DNA of 26,751 bases, from NCBI GenBank assembly GCA_963787005.1, contig CAWBBX010000048.1:1-26751 (forward strand). The letters are read 5' to 3'. Positions within the stretch are counted from its first letter, which is position 1. The number at the start of each line of letters is the position of its first letter. Below, piece by piece: positions 15,229 through 23,733 of this stretch. The notes under the pieces are model-generated. The model worked only from the letters and a program-made list of their open reading frames with translations, was not told the origin of the DNA and did no database searches. A program made the position numbers and the translations under genes. Source of the DNA: FEN-1297 sp963787005 (GTDB lineage Bacteria > Bacteroidota > Ignavibacteria > Ignavibacteriales > Ignavibacteriaceae).

Positions 15229-16563
15229 ATGGCAAAACTTACAGATACCTTCAGAAACATTTTTAAGATACACGAGCTTCGCCAGAGAATTATTTATACT
15301 TTGGCCTTGCTTGTAATAGTGAGAATAGGCGCTCACATAACCCTGCCGGGCATCGACTCCGTGCTTCTCAATGAGAGCTCGAAGAATGCATCGTCGGATA
15401 CTTTATTCGGGTTATACGACCTGTTCGTTGGCGGCGCTTTTAAGAATGCCGCTATCTTTGCGTTGGGTATAATGCCTTACATCTCCGCATCGATTATCAT
15501 CCAGCTGCTGGGTGCGGTTGTTCCGTATTTTCAGAAACTGCAGCAGGAAGGCGAAGACGGACGTAAGAAGATTACACAGCTTACACGTTACGGCACCGTG
15601 CTGATATCGGCCCTGCAGGCGTGGGGCGTTACTATCAGGCTTCTTAACATCAACGTTCAGGGGATGCCGATAGTACCGGCTGGAGTTCAAGGATTTTCTT
15701 GGACTATATCCACGATCCTGATCCTTACTTCCGGCACCGTCTTTATGATGTGGCTCGGTGAGCAGATTACGGATAAAGGCATAGGCAACGGTATTTCGCT
15801 TATAATATTCATTGGTATTATCGACCGTTTCCCGTTCGCCATACTCGATGAATACAGGCTAATCAATGAAGGAACGAGAAGCCTCGTGGTTGAAATTGTT
15901 ATTCTCGGTCTCATGGTTCTGATTATAGCGGGTGTCGTTCTCGTAACACAAGGAACGAGAAGAATACCTGTTCAATATGCTAAGAGGGTAGTGGGAAGAA
16001 AGGTATACGGCGGAGTTACTCAGTACATTCCGCTGAGGGTAAACACGGCAGGTGTAATGCCCATAATCTTCGCGCAGTCGATTATGTTTATACCGAACAC
16101 GGTCCTGTCGTTCTTCCCGAACAACGATTTCCTGCAGAGCCTGTCGAGTTATTTCGTTTATACTTCACCCGTGTACTCGTTTATTTATGCGGTGATGATA
16201 ATCTTCTTTACATATTTTTATACGGCAATCGCTTTCAATCCGAAGGATGTTGCCGATAACATGAAGAAGCAGGGCGGTTTTATTCCGGGTATAAGACCGG
16301 GAAAACAAACTTCGGAATTTATTGATAATATACTAACGAAGATTACGCTGCCGGGATCGTTCTTCCTGGCTATAGTGGCAATACTTCCGGCTTTCGTTTC
16401 CGGCTGGGGCGTATCCGGAAGGTTCGCTCAGTTCTTCGGAGGCACAAGCCTTCTTATTATAGTGGGTGTTGCGCTCGATACGCTACAGCAGATTGAGTCG
16501 CACTTACTGATGAGGCATTACGACGGCTTTATGAAGACGGGTAAGACCAAAGCAAGAAAGTAG
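15229..16563 (+). CDS. secY: Protein translocase subunit SecY
   Basis: 444 residues, the normal length of SecY, the inner-membrane channel that works with SecE, SecG and SecA (or the ribosome via SRP). Ten hydrophobic segments can be followed. Family marks are LFVGGAFKNAAIFALGIMPYI around the second helix, QQEGEDGRKKITQLTRYGT, the cytoplasmic loop RRIPVQYAKRVVG that contacts SecA and the ribosome, and the GGFIPGIRPGKQTSEFI loop. The translocon gene sits between rplO and map as in the standard spc arrangement; there is no adk. Confidence 0.98.
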   Translation: MAKLTDTFRNIFKIHELRQRIIYTLALLVIVRIGAHITLPGIDSVLLNESSKNASSDTLFGLYDLFVGGAFKNAAIFALGIMPYISASIIIQLLGAVVPYFQKLQQEGEDGRKKITQLTRYGTVLISALQAWGVTIRLLNINVQGMPIVPAGVQGFSWTISTILILTSGTVFMMWLGEQITDKGIGNGISLIIFIGIIDRFPFAILDEYRLINEGTRSLVVEIVILGLMVLIIAGVVLVTQGTRRIPVQYAKRVVGRKVYGGVTQYIPLRVNTAGVMPIIFAQSIMFIPNTVLSFFPNNDFLQSLSSYFVYTSPVYSFIYAVMIIFFTYFYTAIAFNPKDVADNMKKQGGFIPGIRPGKQTSEFIDNILTKITLPGSFFLAIVAILPAFVSGWGVSGRFAQFFGGTSLLIIVGVALDTLQQIESHLLMRHYDGFMKTGKTKARK

Positions 16564-16578
16564 GATTACGGATTTTTT

Positions 16579-17343
16579 GTGATATATATAAAGACTAAAA
16601 AAGAAATAGATTTTATAAGAGAAAGTTGTGTTGTTGTTGCAGAGACGTTGCAGTTGATGAAAAAGAGTGTCAGACCGGGAATAACGACGGGTGATCTCGA
16701 CAAGATAGCGGAAGATTATATACGCAGCAATAACGGGATAGCAGCATTCAAAGGTTATTCGCAGGGAGGATCTTCGATTGATTACCCTGCATCTATATGT
16801 TCGTCAATAGACGATGAGGTTGTTCACGGTATACCCGGGAACAGAGTTCTTAAAGAAGGCGAGATAGTTTCTCTCGATGTCGGAGTTCAGAAAAACGGAT
16901 ACTTCGGCGACGCCGCGCTTTCGGTTGCGGTGGGCGAGATATCAACCGAAAAGAAAAAATTGATGGAAGTTACCGAGAAATCGCTTCACCTCGGAATAGA
17001 GGCTGCGGTTGCAGGTAACAAAGTACATGACATTTCCGCGGCGGTTCAAGAGTACGTTGAAGCGCACGGATTTTCGGTTGTAAGAGATTTATGCGGACAC
17101 GGGGTCGGCAAATACCTGCACGAGGAACCTTCGGTTCCCAATTACGGCAGGCCCGGCACAGGTCCCAAGCTCAGAAACGGTATGACTATCGCGATAGAAC
17201 CTATGGTGAATATGGGAGACTGGAGAGTTAAGACCGCGGCTGACGGCTGGACGGTATTAACTTCCGACGGAACAGCGTCGGCCCATTTCGAGCATAGTAT
17301 TTTGATCAATAATGGTAATCCCGAAATTTTAACGGTTTGCTGA
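16579..17343 (+). CDS. map: Methionine aminopeptidase, type I
   Basis: 254 residues. The enzyme removes the initiator Met from nascent proteins when the second residue is small. All five metal ligands are present: Asp100, Asp111, His174, Glu207 and Glu239, with His83 and His181 at the expected active-site positions (numbering here). GTG start at 16579, 15 bases after secY, with a weak upstream site. Its TGA stop overlaps the ATG of infA by one base, indicating translational coupling. Confidence 0.97.
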   Translation: MIYIKTKKEIDFIRESCVVVAETLQLMKKSVRPGITTGDLDKIAEDYIRSNNGIAAFKGYSQGGSSIDYPASICSSIDDEVVHGIPGNRVLKEGEIVSLDVGVQKNGYFGDAALSVAVGEISTEKKKLMEVTEKSLHLGIEAAVAGNKVHDISAAVQEYVEAHGFSVVRDLCGHGVGKYLHEEPSVPNYGRPGTGPKLRNGMTIAIEPMVNMGDWRVKTAADGWTVLTSDGTASAHFEHSILINNGNPEILTVC

Positions 17344-17561
17344 TGGCTAAACAAGGACCAATAAAAGTAGACGGAGTTGTTACCGAAACACTGCCGAATG
17401 CTCATTTTAAAGTGAAGCTGGATAACGGGCATGAGATCCTGGCCCATATTTCGGGCAAGATGAGAATGCACTTTATCAAGATCCTGGTGGGAGACAAGGT
17501 CTCTATCGAACTCTCGCCGTACGATCTTACAAAAGGCAGAATAACTTACAGATATAAATAA
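17343..17561 (+). CDS. infA: Translation initiation factor IF-1
   Basis: 72 residues, exactly the IF-1 norm. IF-1 is a small OB-fold protein that binds the 30S A site during initiation. The start is ATG at 17343, overlapping the map stop; an in-frame TTG at 17337 would add two residues and is not preferred. KQGPIKVDGVVTETLPNAHF and GHEILAHISGKMRMHFIKIL are diagnostic, and the C-terminus is KGRITYRYK. Confidence 0.97.
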   Translation: MAKQGPIKVDGVVTETLPNAHFKVKLDNGHEILAHISGKMRMHFIKILVGDKVSIELSPYDLTKGRITYRYK

Positions 17562-17571
17562 CGGAGCTTCT

Positions 17572-17685
17572 ATGAAAGTCAGGGCGTCAGTTAAAAAAAT
17601 ATGCGATAATTGCAAAATAATTAAGCGTAAGGGCGTTGTTAGGGTTATTTGTAAAAACCCAAAACACAAACAGCGTCAAGGTTAA
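17572..17685 (+). CDS. rpmJ: 50S ribosomal protein L36, zinc type
   Basis: 37 residues. It begins MKVRASVKKICDNCK and ends near KHKQRQG. The zinc ligands Cys11, Cys14, Cys27 and His32 are all present, so this is the zinc-binding form. L36 is a late-assembling protein near the GTPase-associated region of 23S rRNA. It follows infA by 10 bases behind a CGGAG site and precedes rpsM, the standard order. Confidence 0.95.
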   Translation: MKVRASVKKICDNCKIIKRKGVVRVICKNPKHKQRQG

Positions 17686-17707
17686 TTAAAAATTAAGGAG
17701 AAGATCA

Positions 17708-18091
17708 TTGGCTCGTATAGCAGGTGTTGATTTACCCAAAAATAAAAAAGTTTTATTCGGTCTCCAGTATATTTTCGGAGTAGGGTCCAAGATTTCTGCC
17801 CAGGTTCTTGAAAAGGCCAAAGTAAATCCTGAGAAAAAAGTAGCCGACCTTACCGACGAAGAAGTGGCCGAAATAAGGGCAGTGCTAACTTCCGACTATA
17901 AAGTTGAAGGCGCGCTTCGTTCCGAAGTTCAGCAGAACATTAAACGACTGATGGATATCGGCGCTTACCGCGGGATAAGACACAGAAAAGGTCTTCCGGC
18001 AAGAGGACAGAGAACGCGTACAAATTCCAGGACGAGAAAAGGCAAGAGAAAAACTGTTGCCGGCAAGAAGAAAGCACCGTCTAAGAAGTAA
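17708..18091 (+). CDS. rpsM: 30S ribosomal protein S13
   Basis: 127 residues. S13 lies at the top of the small-subunit head, contacting tRNA and, through intersubunit bridges, L5. Start TTG at 17708 behind AAGGAG gives MARIAGVDLPKNKK, the canonical N-terminus. The C-terminal tail, rich in Arg and Lys (RGIRHRKGLPARGQRTRTNS), is the tRNA-contacting part. It begins the alpha block, with no promoter or terminator visible between it and rpmJ. Confidence 0.97.
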   Translation: MARIAGVDLPKNKKVLFGLQYIFGVGSKISAQVLEKAKVNPEKKVADLTDEEVAEIRAVLTSDYKVEGALRSEVQQNIKRLMDIGAYRGIRHRKGLPARGQRTRTNSRTRKGKRKTVAGKKKAPSKK

Positions 18092-18117
18092 AATAAGATA
18101 ATTTGGAGGAATAAGAC

Positions 18118-18504
18118 TTGGCTAAAGCTGTTAAAAAAACTAAGAAGAAATCCCATGTTGATGCCAACGGGGTTGCTCACATAAAAGCGACTTTCAACAA
18201 CGTTCTCGTTACTATAACCGATATTTACGGCAACACTATTTCTTGGTCGTCCGCCGGTAAGAACGGTTTCAAAGGATCGAGAAAAAATACCCCGTTCGCA
18301 GCCCAGGTATCCGCGGAAGCCGCGGCTAAGGAAGCTTACGACCTGGGTCTGAGGAGAGTAGATGTGTTCGTTAAAGGTCCCGGTTCGGGAAGAGAAGCCG
18401 CTATACGTGCGCTTAATACCGCCGGACTCGATATCAGTTCCATAAAAGACGTAACGCCAATACCACACAACGGCTGCAGGCCGCCAAAGAAAAGAAGAAT
18501 TTAA
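18118..18504 (+). CDS. rpsK: 30S ribosomal protein S11
   Basis: 128 residues, usual for S11 at the platform of the small subunit. TTG start at 18118, eight bases after GGAGG (18105-18109). AHIKATFNNVLVTITDIYGN, the SSAGKNGFKGSRKNTPFAAQ stretch and the C-terminal DVTPIPHNGCRPPKKRRI are diagnostic. The Asn-Gly in PHNGCRPPK is the site that forms isoaspartate in E. coli S11. Confidence 0.97.
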   Translation: MAKAVKKTKKKSHVDANGVAHIKATFNNVLVTITDIYGNTISWSSAGKNGFKGSRKNTPFAAQVSAEAAAKEAYDLGLRRVDVFVKGPGSGREAAIRALNTAGLDISSIKDVTPIPHNGCRPPKKRRI

Positions 18505-18528
18505 ATTTTTTTATCGGAGAGTTATTAA

Positions 18529-19155
18529 ATGGCAAGATACACAGAGTCAGTTTGTAAATTGTGCAGAAGAGAAAGACAGAAGCTGTTCCTTAAAGGACAG
18601 AAATGCTATACCGAGAAATGTCCAATTGAAATTAGAAACTATCCTCCGGGGCAGCACGGCAACTCGAGAAGATCAAAGGTTTCCGAGTACGGTGTGCAGC
18701 TGAGGGAAAAACAAAAAATCAAAAGATTGTACGGTTTACTCGAGACTCAGTTCAGAAATTATTTTGACGATGCCAACAAGCGCAAAGGCATCACCGGTGA
18801 GAACCTTGTTAAAATCTTGGAAAGCAGGTTGGATAACGTTGTATACAGGCTCGGATTCGCTTCGTCGCGCAAACAGGCCAGGCAGCTGATTAGACACAGG
18901 CATGTTATTGTAAACGACCGCGCAGTTGATATTCCTTCTTATATACTAGTCGCAGGCGATATCATTAAAATAAAAGACAAGAGCAAAAAAATGGAAGCTA
19001 TTCACGGCTCTCTTAAGAGAGTAAAAGATTCCACCTATTCGTGGCTGTCCATTGATAAAGCTTCGTTATCCGGAACATTTTTACAAGTTCCCGAAAGAGT
19101 CGATGTTCCTCTAAATGCCAACGAACAATTGGTCGTTGAGCTTTATTCCAAGTAA
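18529..19155 (+). CDS. rpsD: 30S ribosomal protein S4, zinc type
   Basis: 208 residues, normal for S4, a primary 16S-binding protein that nucleates assembly. Four Cys near the N-terminus (9, 12, 26, 31) form the zinc-binding knuckle of the C+ form. The S4 RNA-binding domain follows as ESRLDNVVYRLGFASSRKQA and ARQLIRHRHVIVNDRAVDIP. ATG at 18529 with GGAG upstream. In E. coli S4 represses the alpha operon by binding a leader pseudoknot before rpsM; no such leader fits in the 22-base gap here. Confidence 0.97.
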   Translation: MARYTESVCKLCRRERQKLFLKGQKCYTEKCPIEIRNYPPGQHGNSRRSKVSEYGVQLREKQKIKRLYGLLETQFRNYFDDANKRKGITGENLVKILESRLDNVVYRLGFASSRKQARQLIRHRHVIVNDRAVDIPSYILVAGDIIKIKDKSKKMEAIHGSLKRVKDSTYSWLSIDKASLSGTFLQVPERVDVPLNANEQLVVELYSK

Positions 19156-19191
19156 TACAAATTTTTAAGATTAATTTTAGAGGATTATTAA

Positions 19192-20187
19192 ATGAGTGTT
19201 TCAAATATTAAGATGCCTGAAGCTGTAGTTCTAGACGAAACTAGTTATACTAATACTTTCGGTAGATTTACTCTTCAGCCTTTGGAAAGAGGATACGGAG
19301 TTACGTTGGGTAACGGTCTGAGACGAGTATTGCTGTCTTCCCTGACGGGCGCTGCAATCACTTCCGTTAAATTCAGCGGAGTGCTGCACGAGTTTACTAC
19401 TATAGAAGGCGTTGTTGAGGATGTTTCCGAGATTATCTTGAACTTGAAACAAGTCAGATTAAAGCTCTTGAATAAAAAACCAAATAAAATAGATATCTCG
19501 TTCAACGGCGAAGGCGCGTTTACAGCGGCCGATATTCAGAAGAACAGTACGGAGGTTGAGGTTCTCAACCCTGATCTTCATTTAGCCACATTGAATAAAA
19601 GCGCTAAATTCGATTTGGAAATCAGAGTAGGCAAAGGTAAAGGCTATGTGCCTGCAGCCGAGAACGTTTCGCCGGAACAGACCATAGGCGTTATTCCTAT
19701 CGATTCTATCTTTACCCCGATCAGGAACGTTAAGTACGACGTTGAGAACGTTCGTATAGGCGACAAGAACGATTTTGAAAAGGTTACGCTGGATATAACA
19801 ACCGACGGTTCGATTACTCCTGACGACGCTCTTACCCAGGCCGCAAAAGTGCTTAGGGACCACATTCAGCTCTTCATCAACTTCGATATTGAACAGGAAG
19901 AAGAGCAGGCGGTAAGCCAGAAAGACAGCGAGAAGGAAAGAATAAAGAAGATACTTCTTACCAATGTAGACGACCTGGAACTCAGCGTAAGATCGCATAA
20001 CTGCCTCAAGGCTGCAAATATAAAGAACCTATCCGATCTAGTGAGGAAAGACGAATCAGAAATGCTGAAGTTCAGGAATTTCGGAAGGAAATCGCTTGCT
20101 GAACTTATGGAGATCGTTGAGAATTTGGGTCTTGAGTTCGGCATGGACGTAGACAAATATCTAAAAGACGATAACGAAAACATTTAA
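19192..20187 (+). CDS. rpoA: RNA polymerase subunit alpha
   Basis: 331 residues. The N-terminal domain (about 1-235) dimerises and scaffolds beta and beta'; NGLRRVLLSSLTG (41-53) includes the conserved Arg45. A short acidic linker (EQEEEQ) leads to the C-terminal domain, where VRSHNCLKAANI holds Arg267, equivalent to E. coli Arg265, which contacts UP elements and activators. RNFGRKSLAELMEI follows. An intact C-terminal domain implies that UP-element and activator contacts are possible. ATG at 19192 behind AGAGGA. Confidence 0.98.
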   Translation: MSVSNIKMPEAVVLDETSYTNTFGRFTLQPLERGYGVTLGNGLRRVLLSSLTGAAITSVKFSGVLHEFTTIEGVVEDVSEIILNLKQVRLKLLNKKPNKIDISFNGEGAFTAADIQKNSTEVEVLNPDLHLATLNKSAKFDLEIRVGKGKGYVPAAENVSPEQTIGVIPIDSIFTPIRNVKYDVENVRIGDKNDFEKVTLDITTDGSITPDDALTQAAKVLRDHIQLFINFDIEQEEEQAVSQKDSEKERIKKILLTNVDDLELSVRSHNCLKAANIKNLSDLVRKDESEMLKFRNFGRKSLAELMEIVENLGLEFGMDVDKYLKDDNENI

Positions 20188-20207
20188 TTTTTGAAAAAGG
20201 TTAACTA

Positions 20208-20714
20208 ATGAGACACAGAGTTAAAGGCAGAAAACTCGGCAGAACGGCAAGCCATCGCGCGGCTCTTCTTAATTCGCTCGCGGCTTCTTTGCTGAAACAT
20301 AAGAGGATTAAAACAACTGTGGCTAAGGCTAAGGAAGCCAGAAGCTACGTTGAGACTATTATTACAAAGGCGAGGAAAAACGATCTGCATTCCAGAAGGC
20401 AGATTATAGGTGCCATTAACGATAAGGAAGCTGTTAAGGAACTCTTTAATGATGTTATTCCAAAAGTAGGAGACAGGCCGGGAGGTTACACAAGAGTAGT
20501 TAAACTTGGTAATCGGAAAGGCGACGCCGCCGAGCTTGCTATACTCGAACTGGTTGACTATAACGAAGTTATAAATGAGAAGGCCGAGGAAAAGAAAGAA
20601 CAAAAGGACGCCAAAGCAAAAGCTAAAGCCGATAAAAAAGCTGAAGAAAAGGGCGAAGAAGAGATTGAAGAAGCTAATGTAGTTGAGGAAACTCCGGCCA
20701 AAGAAGAAAAATAA
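20208..20714 (+). CDS. rplQ: 50S ribosomal protein L17 with an acidic/lysine C-terminal tail
   Basis: 168 residues, against about 120-127 for typical L17. The core (1-123) has the family start MRHRVKGRKLGRTASHRAAL and the VVKLGNRKGDAAELAILELV ending. Residues 124-168 are an added tail made almost wholly of Lys, Glu and Ala, unlikely to fold. L17 lies near the exit tunnel opening on the large subunit. ATG at 20208 after AAAGG. It is the last gene of the cluster; a strong terminator follows within 20 bases. Confidence 0.95.
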   Translation: MRHRVKGRKLGRTASHRAALLNSLAASLLKHKRIKTTVAKAKEARSYVETIITKARKNDLHSRRQIIGAINDKEAVKELFNDVIPKVGDRPGGYTRVVKLGNRKGDAAELAILELVDYNEVINEKAEEKKEQKDAKAKAKADKKAEEKGEEEIEEANVVEETPAKEEK

Positions 20715-20731
20715 ATAAATACTTTTTATGT

Positions 20732-20762
20732 AAAAAACCCGGGCAATCTGTCCGGGTTTTTT
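20732..20762 (+). terminator. Intrinsic terminator closing the ribosomal-protein cluster
   Basis: AAAAAACCCGG (20732-20742) pairs perfectly with CCGGGTTTTTT (20752-20762) around a 9-base loop. The A run and T run make it bidirectional in principle. It lies 17 bases after the rplQ stop. Confidence 0.9.
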
Positions 20763-21026
20763 GTTTTAAATGTTTTATCACTTAAACTGTATTTTCCCGG
20801 TTTAAAATAAAACTAAGAGAAGTACACGGCTACTGCCGAAATTTTTAAGCGCTGGGTTAAATTTCAAACTGTTATTAAATATCTGGTTTAATGCATTTAT
20901 TCCCCATGAATAATCAAATTATTTAGACAGTAATGTCTTAAGCAAAAATTTAAAGCTGATTATTTTCCGTTAATTTTGAATTTCATTTTTCCCCTAGTAA
21001 ATTAGGGAAAACCATACAAGGGCAAT
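20763..21026 (+). other. AT-rich intergenic region before engB
   Basis: This non-coding stretch is AT-rich. I see no convincing -35/-10 pair, RNA gene or repeat. One imperfect hairpin occurs just upstream of engB: TTTTCCCCTA (20987-20996) with TAGGGAAAA (21003-21011), one C unpaired. A promoter for engB must be here, or else upstream of the terminator, but I cannot place it. Confidence 0.5.
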
Positions 21027-21617
21027 ATGTTCGATAAACAGGAATTTATTACTTCGGCGTTTAATCTCAGCCAAATACCTTCCGCCGATCTGCCGTCCGT
21101 AGTGTTATGCGGAAGGTCCAACGTGGGGAAATCATCCTTCATCAACTCGATATTTAACCGGAAGGACCTGGCTAAGACAAGCTCCACTCCCGGCAAGACT
21201 CGATCGATAAATTATTACCTGATCGATAATAAATTTTATATGGTGGACCTGCCCGGCTACGGTTATGCGAAAACCAGCAAGAAAGAAAGGGAGCATTGGA
21301 GTATGCTGATTGATGCGTATCTTCAAAAGGCTCATAATAACTCCCTCGCAATGCATTTTATAGACAGCCGGCATGATCCGATGGAATTGGACATTAAACT
21401 GAATTTCCTTTTACGCGAATTCGAAATTCCTTACATTGCATTACTTAACAAAATTGATAAACTCAAACAATCCGAATTAGCACGCGCTAAGCGAAATATA
21501 GTGCAGTTTTTCCCGGAACTTAGCGCAGGGGATAATTTGCTTTTCTATTCATCGGTTAAAGGAACGGGCAAAAAGGAAGTCTTACAGAGGTTAGCGAGAC
21601 TCTTTTACGCTTTTTAA
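21027..21617 (+). CDS. engB: Ribosome biogenesis GTPase YihA/YsxC (EngB)
   Basis: 196 residues, normal for this TrmE-Era-family GTPase needed for late assembly of the large subunit. G1 GRSNVGKS (29-36), the G2 segment TPGKTR (54-59), G3 DLPGYG (74-79), G4 NKID (141-144) and G5 SSVKG (175-179) are all present. Start ATG at 21027, four bases after AAGGG; the N-terminal segment ending in LPSVVLCGRSNVGKS fits the family. The gene lies downstream of the ribosomal-protein cluster after its own gap. Positions 21058 onward belong to the palindromic arm; this copy is the intact one. Confidence 0.95.
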   Translation: MFDKQEFITSAFNLSQIPSADLPSVVLCGRSNVGKSSFINSIFNRKDLAKTSSTPGKTRSINYYLIDNKFYMVDLPGYGYAKTSKKEREHWSMLIDAYLQKAHNNSLAMHFIDSRHDPMELDIKLNFLLREFEIPYIALLNKIDKLKQSELARAKRNIVQFFPELSAGDNLLFYSSVKGTGKKEVLQRLARLFYAF

Positions 21618-21709
21618 TAAGCGAATGAAGTTAAGTCGGTTTGCTATTATAGCTTAGTAAATTTATATTTACTCTTAATTATTAATTATCTGTAATAAAA
21701 TCACCCAAA

Positions 21710-23588
21710 ATGGACAGCAGGCAGAAAAAAAGAATATTAAATATTTTTATTAGTGCCGGTCCTCGCCGCAATTTTATTCATCACCGATGATCTGGTAATA
21801 AGACTGATAACCATTGGGTTAATGGTGATCTATGTCGGATTTATAATATTCCTCCGCGATTCTATTAAATTTGAAGGGCCGTACGTTCCTGCCGGCAAGA
21901 ACATGGAAGACGACGACGAGGATGATGATCTTTATTCCGATCCTCAGGCCGTGCCTAAAACCGACGCTGACGAATCTTTTGAGATTGTCTCCCGCAATAA
22001 AAGCATCGAAGTAATTACGGCGGATAATTACGCGCAGAGCTTCAAGCACCCTAAAACTACTTTAAAACCGCCGGACCTCAAGGAAAAATTCGAAGAGATA
22101 GCCAATGAATCTCTCCCGGAGGAAGTGGGACACGACGGGCAGTTCTCATTTGTTCTGGAGAAAATGCTTACCGTTATTAAGGAAGCGTACTCGGCTCACA
22201 CGGCAATTTTCTTCTGGTACAACCGAAAGAAGGAAAAGCTGACCGTTGAAAAATTTGTCTCAAGTTCTAATGATGTAGCGCGTAGGAAATTCGATATAGA
22301 GGACGATATACTGAGCAAGATTGTCCAGCGGGGAGAGCCGGAGCTGCTGAGCGATATTTCGCCGGCGGCGGAAGCGGATGTCATTAGGTATTATAACTCA
22401 CCGCAAGGGATTCGCAGCTTCGTCGGAGTTCCGCTTTTTTACGATAAGCAGCTCATCGCAATTATTGCGGTTGATGCGAAGGTCGGGGATGCTTTCGGCA
22501 TCGAGACGATATACGCTCTCGGACGGTTCGTACGGGTCATTACGATGATCATCTCAATATTTGAAGAGAAGCATTCCGACTCTATCTCGCAGCAGCGCCT
22601 TAAAGGTTTGATGAACCTGATCGGACAGGATATCTCGTTCGACAGTGAATCGGATATTATATCTTCCTTCCAGGGCTCAATAGATCTGCTTATACACTGG
22701 GACGCGTTCGCGTTTGTATATTATGATCCCGTTCAGAAAAAATTCCTCGTAAAGAAAATTACAAATAAGACATCTCTCAAATATGTAGGTGAAAGCCTCG
22801 AAGTAGAGCTGCAGAGTACACTTGTAGGAAAATCGATTGTTACCGGCATGCCCGTTAAGATCGACGACACTTCGACCGGCGAGTTCGATAGGTTTTCTAA
22901 GACCGACAGCGTCAGCTTCGACGGCTCGTTTCTTGCAATGCCAATCGTTTACAACAACCAGAATTACGGCGTGCTTTGCTTCGAGAGTCTGAAGAAAAAC
23001 GCTTATACCAATTCCGACGTACAATTTCTTAAAAGCGCAATGAACATTATCTCGTTCGTTATTCACTCCTATTCCGCTCAAGCTTTGCTGAAGAGCTACC
23101 TGGCCGTTGACATTGAGACTAAATCACTGAACGAGGATACCTTCAAGGAGAGGCTCAGCTCCGATTTATTTAAAGCATCGCAATTACAAGTGCCGGGCGC
23201 ATTGGCATTAATCCGCATGGACGACTTTCTGGAACAGGTTTCTCTCTTCGACGGCAATCCTTTTCCTAAAGTTCTGAAGACGATCGCCGATATGATAACG
23301 AAAGAGATGACCCCGTTGAACCTGTTCGGACGGATGGGCGAGAAGACTTTCGGTGTATATTTTTTTAACGCAAATACAAAAGATGTGTTTCTCTGGGCGG
23401 AAAAATTAAGGGTGAAAATCGCCAGGAAACCGATCGCCGTTGTTTCAAAACAAACTACTTATACCGTTTCCATTGGAGTAGCTTCGGCTAACAACAAGCT
23501 CGATGTGGATGAACTTGTTTACAACGCGGATCTTGCCCTCCAAAAAGCGCTTGAAAAAGGCGGCAACACGGTCAGGAATATTAACTGA
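21710..23588 (+). CDS. Membrane-anchored tandem-GAF protein with degenerate GGDEF domain, frameshifted copy (arm 1)
   Basis: Same gene as the intact copy on the - strand at 24187-26064. From ATG 21710 the first ten codons are correct; an extra A in AAA at 21739-21741 then breaks the frame, and the rest is readable from residue 16 (PVLAAILFITDD) onward. With the A removed the product is 625 residues. This copy has Met at residue 301 where the other has Ile, and four synonymous differences. It sits 92 bases after engB and 51 before deoB, all + strand, which is presumably the true genomic arrangement. The frameshift is probably a sequence error because the other copy lacks it. Confidence 0.85.
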
Positions 23589-23639
23589 TATATTTGTATC
23601 TTACTCGTCCTGGATCTCAGATCATAAAAAAAATCGAAT

Positions 23640-23733
23640 ATGAATAATTTTTTTCTTGTTATACTCGACGGAGTCGGTATAGGCGAACTGCCCGATGCCG
23701 GCGATTACGGCGACAAGGGAAGCAGCACTCTTT
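23640..23733 (+). pseudogene. deoB: Phosphopentomutase, first 31 codons only (arm 1)
   Basis: ATG at 23640 opens NNFFLVILDGVGIGELPDAG, the start of phosphopentomutase, including the first metal-binding Asp of the alkaline-phosphatase-superfamily site. Homology stops after GSSTL at 23733, where the sequence flips into the reverse strand of the same gene; the frame then runs on as nonsense to 23891. The truncation coincides exactly with the palindrome junction, so it reflects the rearrangement or artefact rather than gene decay. Confidence 0.85.

Larger units (their letters stand above)
21058..23733 (+). repeat. Arm 1 of a 2.7-kb inverted repeat
   Basis: 2676 bases that recur as the reverse complement at 24042-26715. 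The arm covers most of engB, the whole GAF/GGDEF gene and the first 31 codons of deoB. Comparison by eye over the full length shows five substitutions (arm 1 positions 22067, 22382, 22400, 22613, 23306) and two indels (an extra A within 21739-21741; G at 21084 missing from arm 2). Identity is therefore above 99.7%. Confidence 0.95.

Noticed and set aside
20976..21004. TTGAAT as a -35 box for engB
   Set aside because: No acceptable -10 box lies 16-18 bp downstream, so I could not support a promoter.
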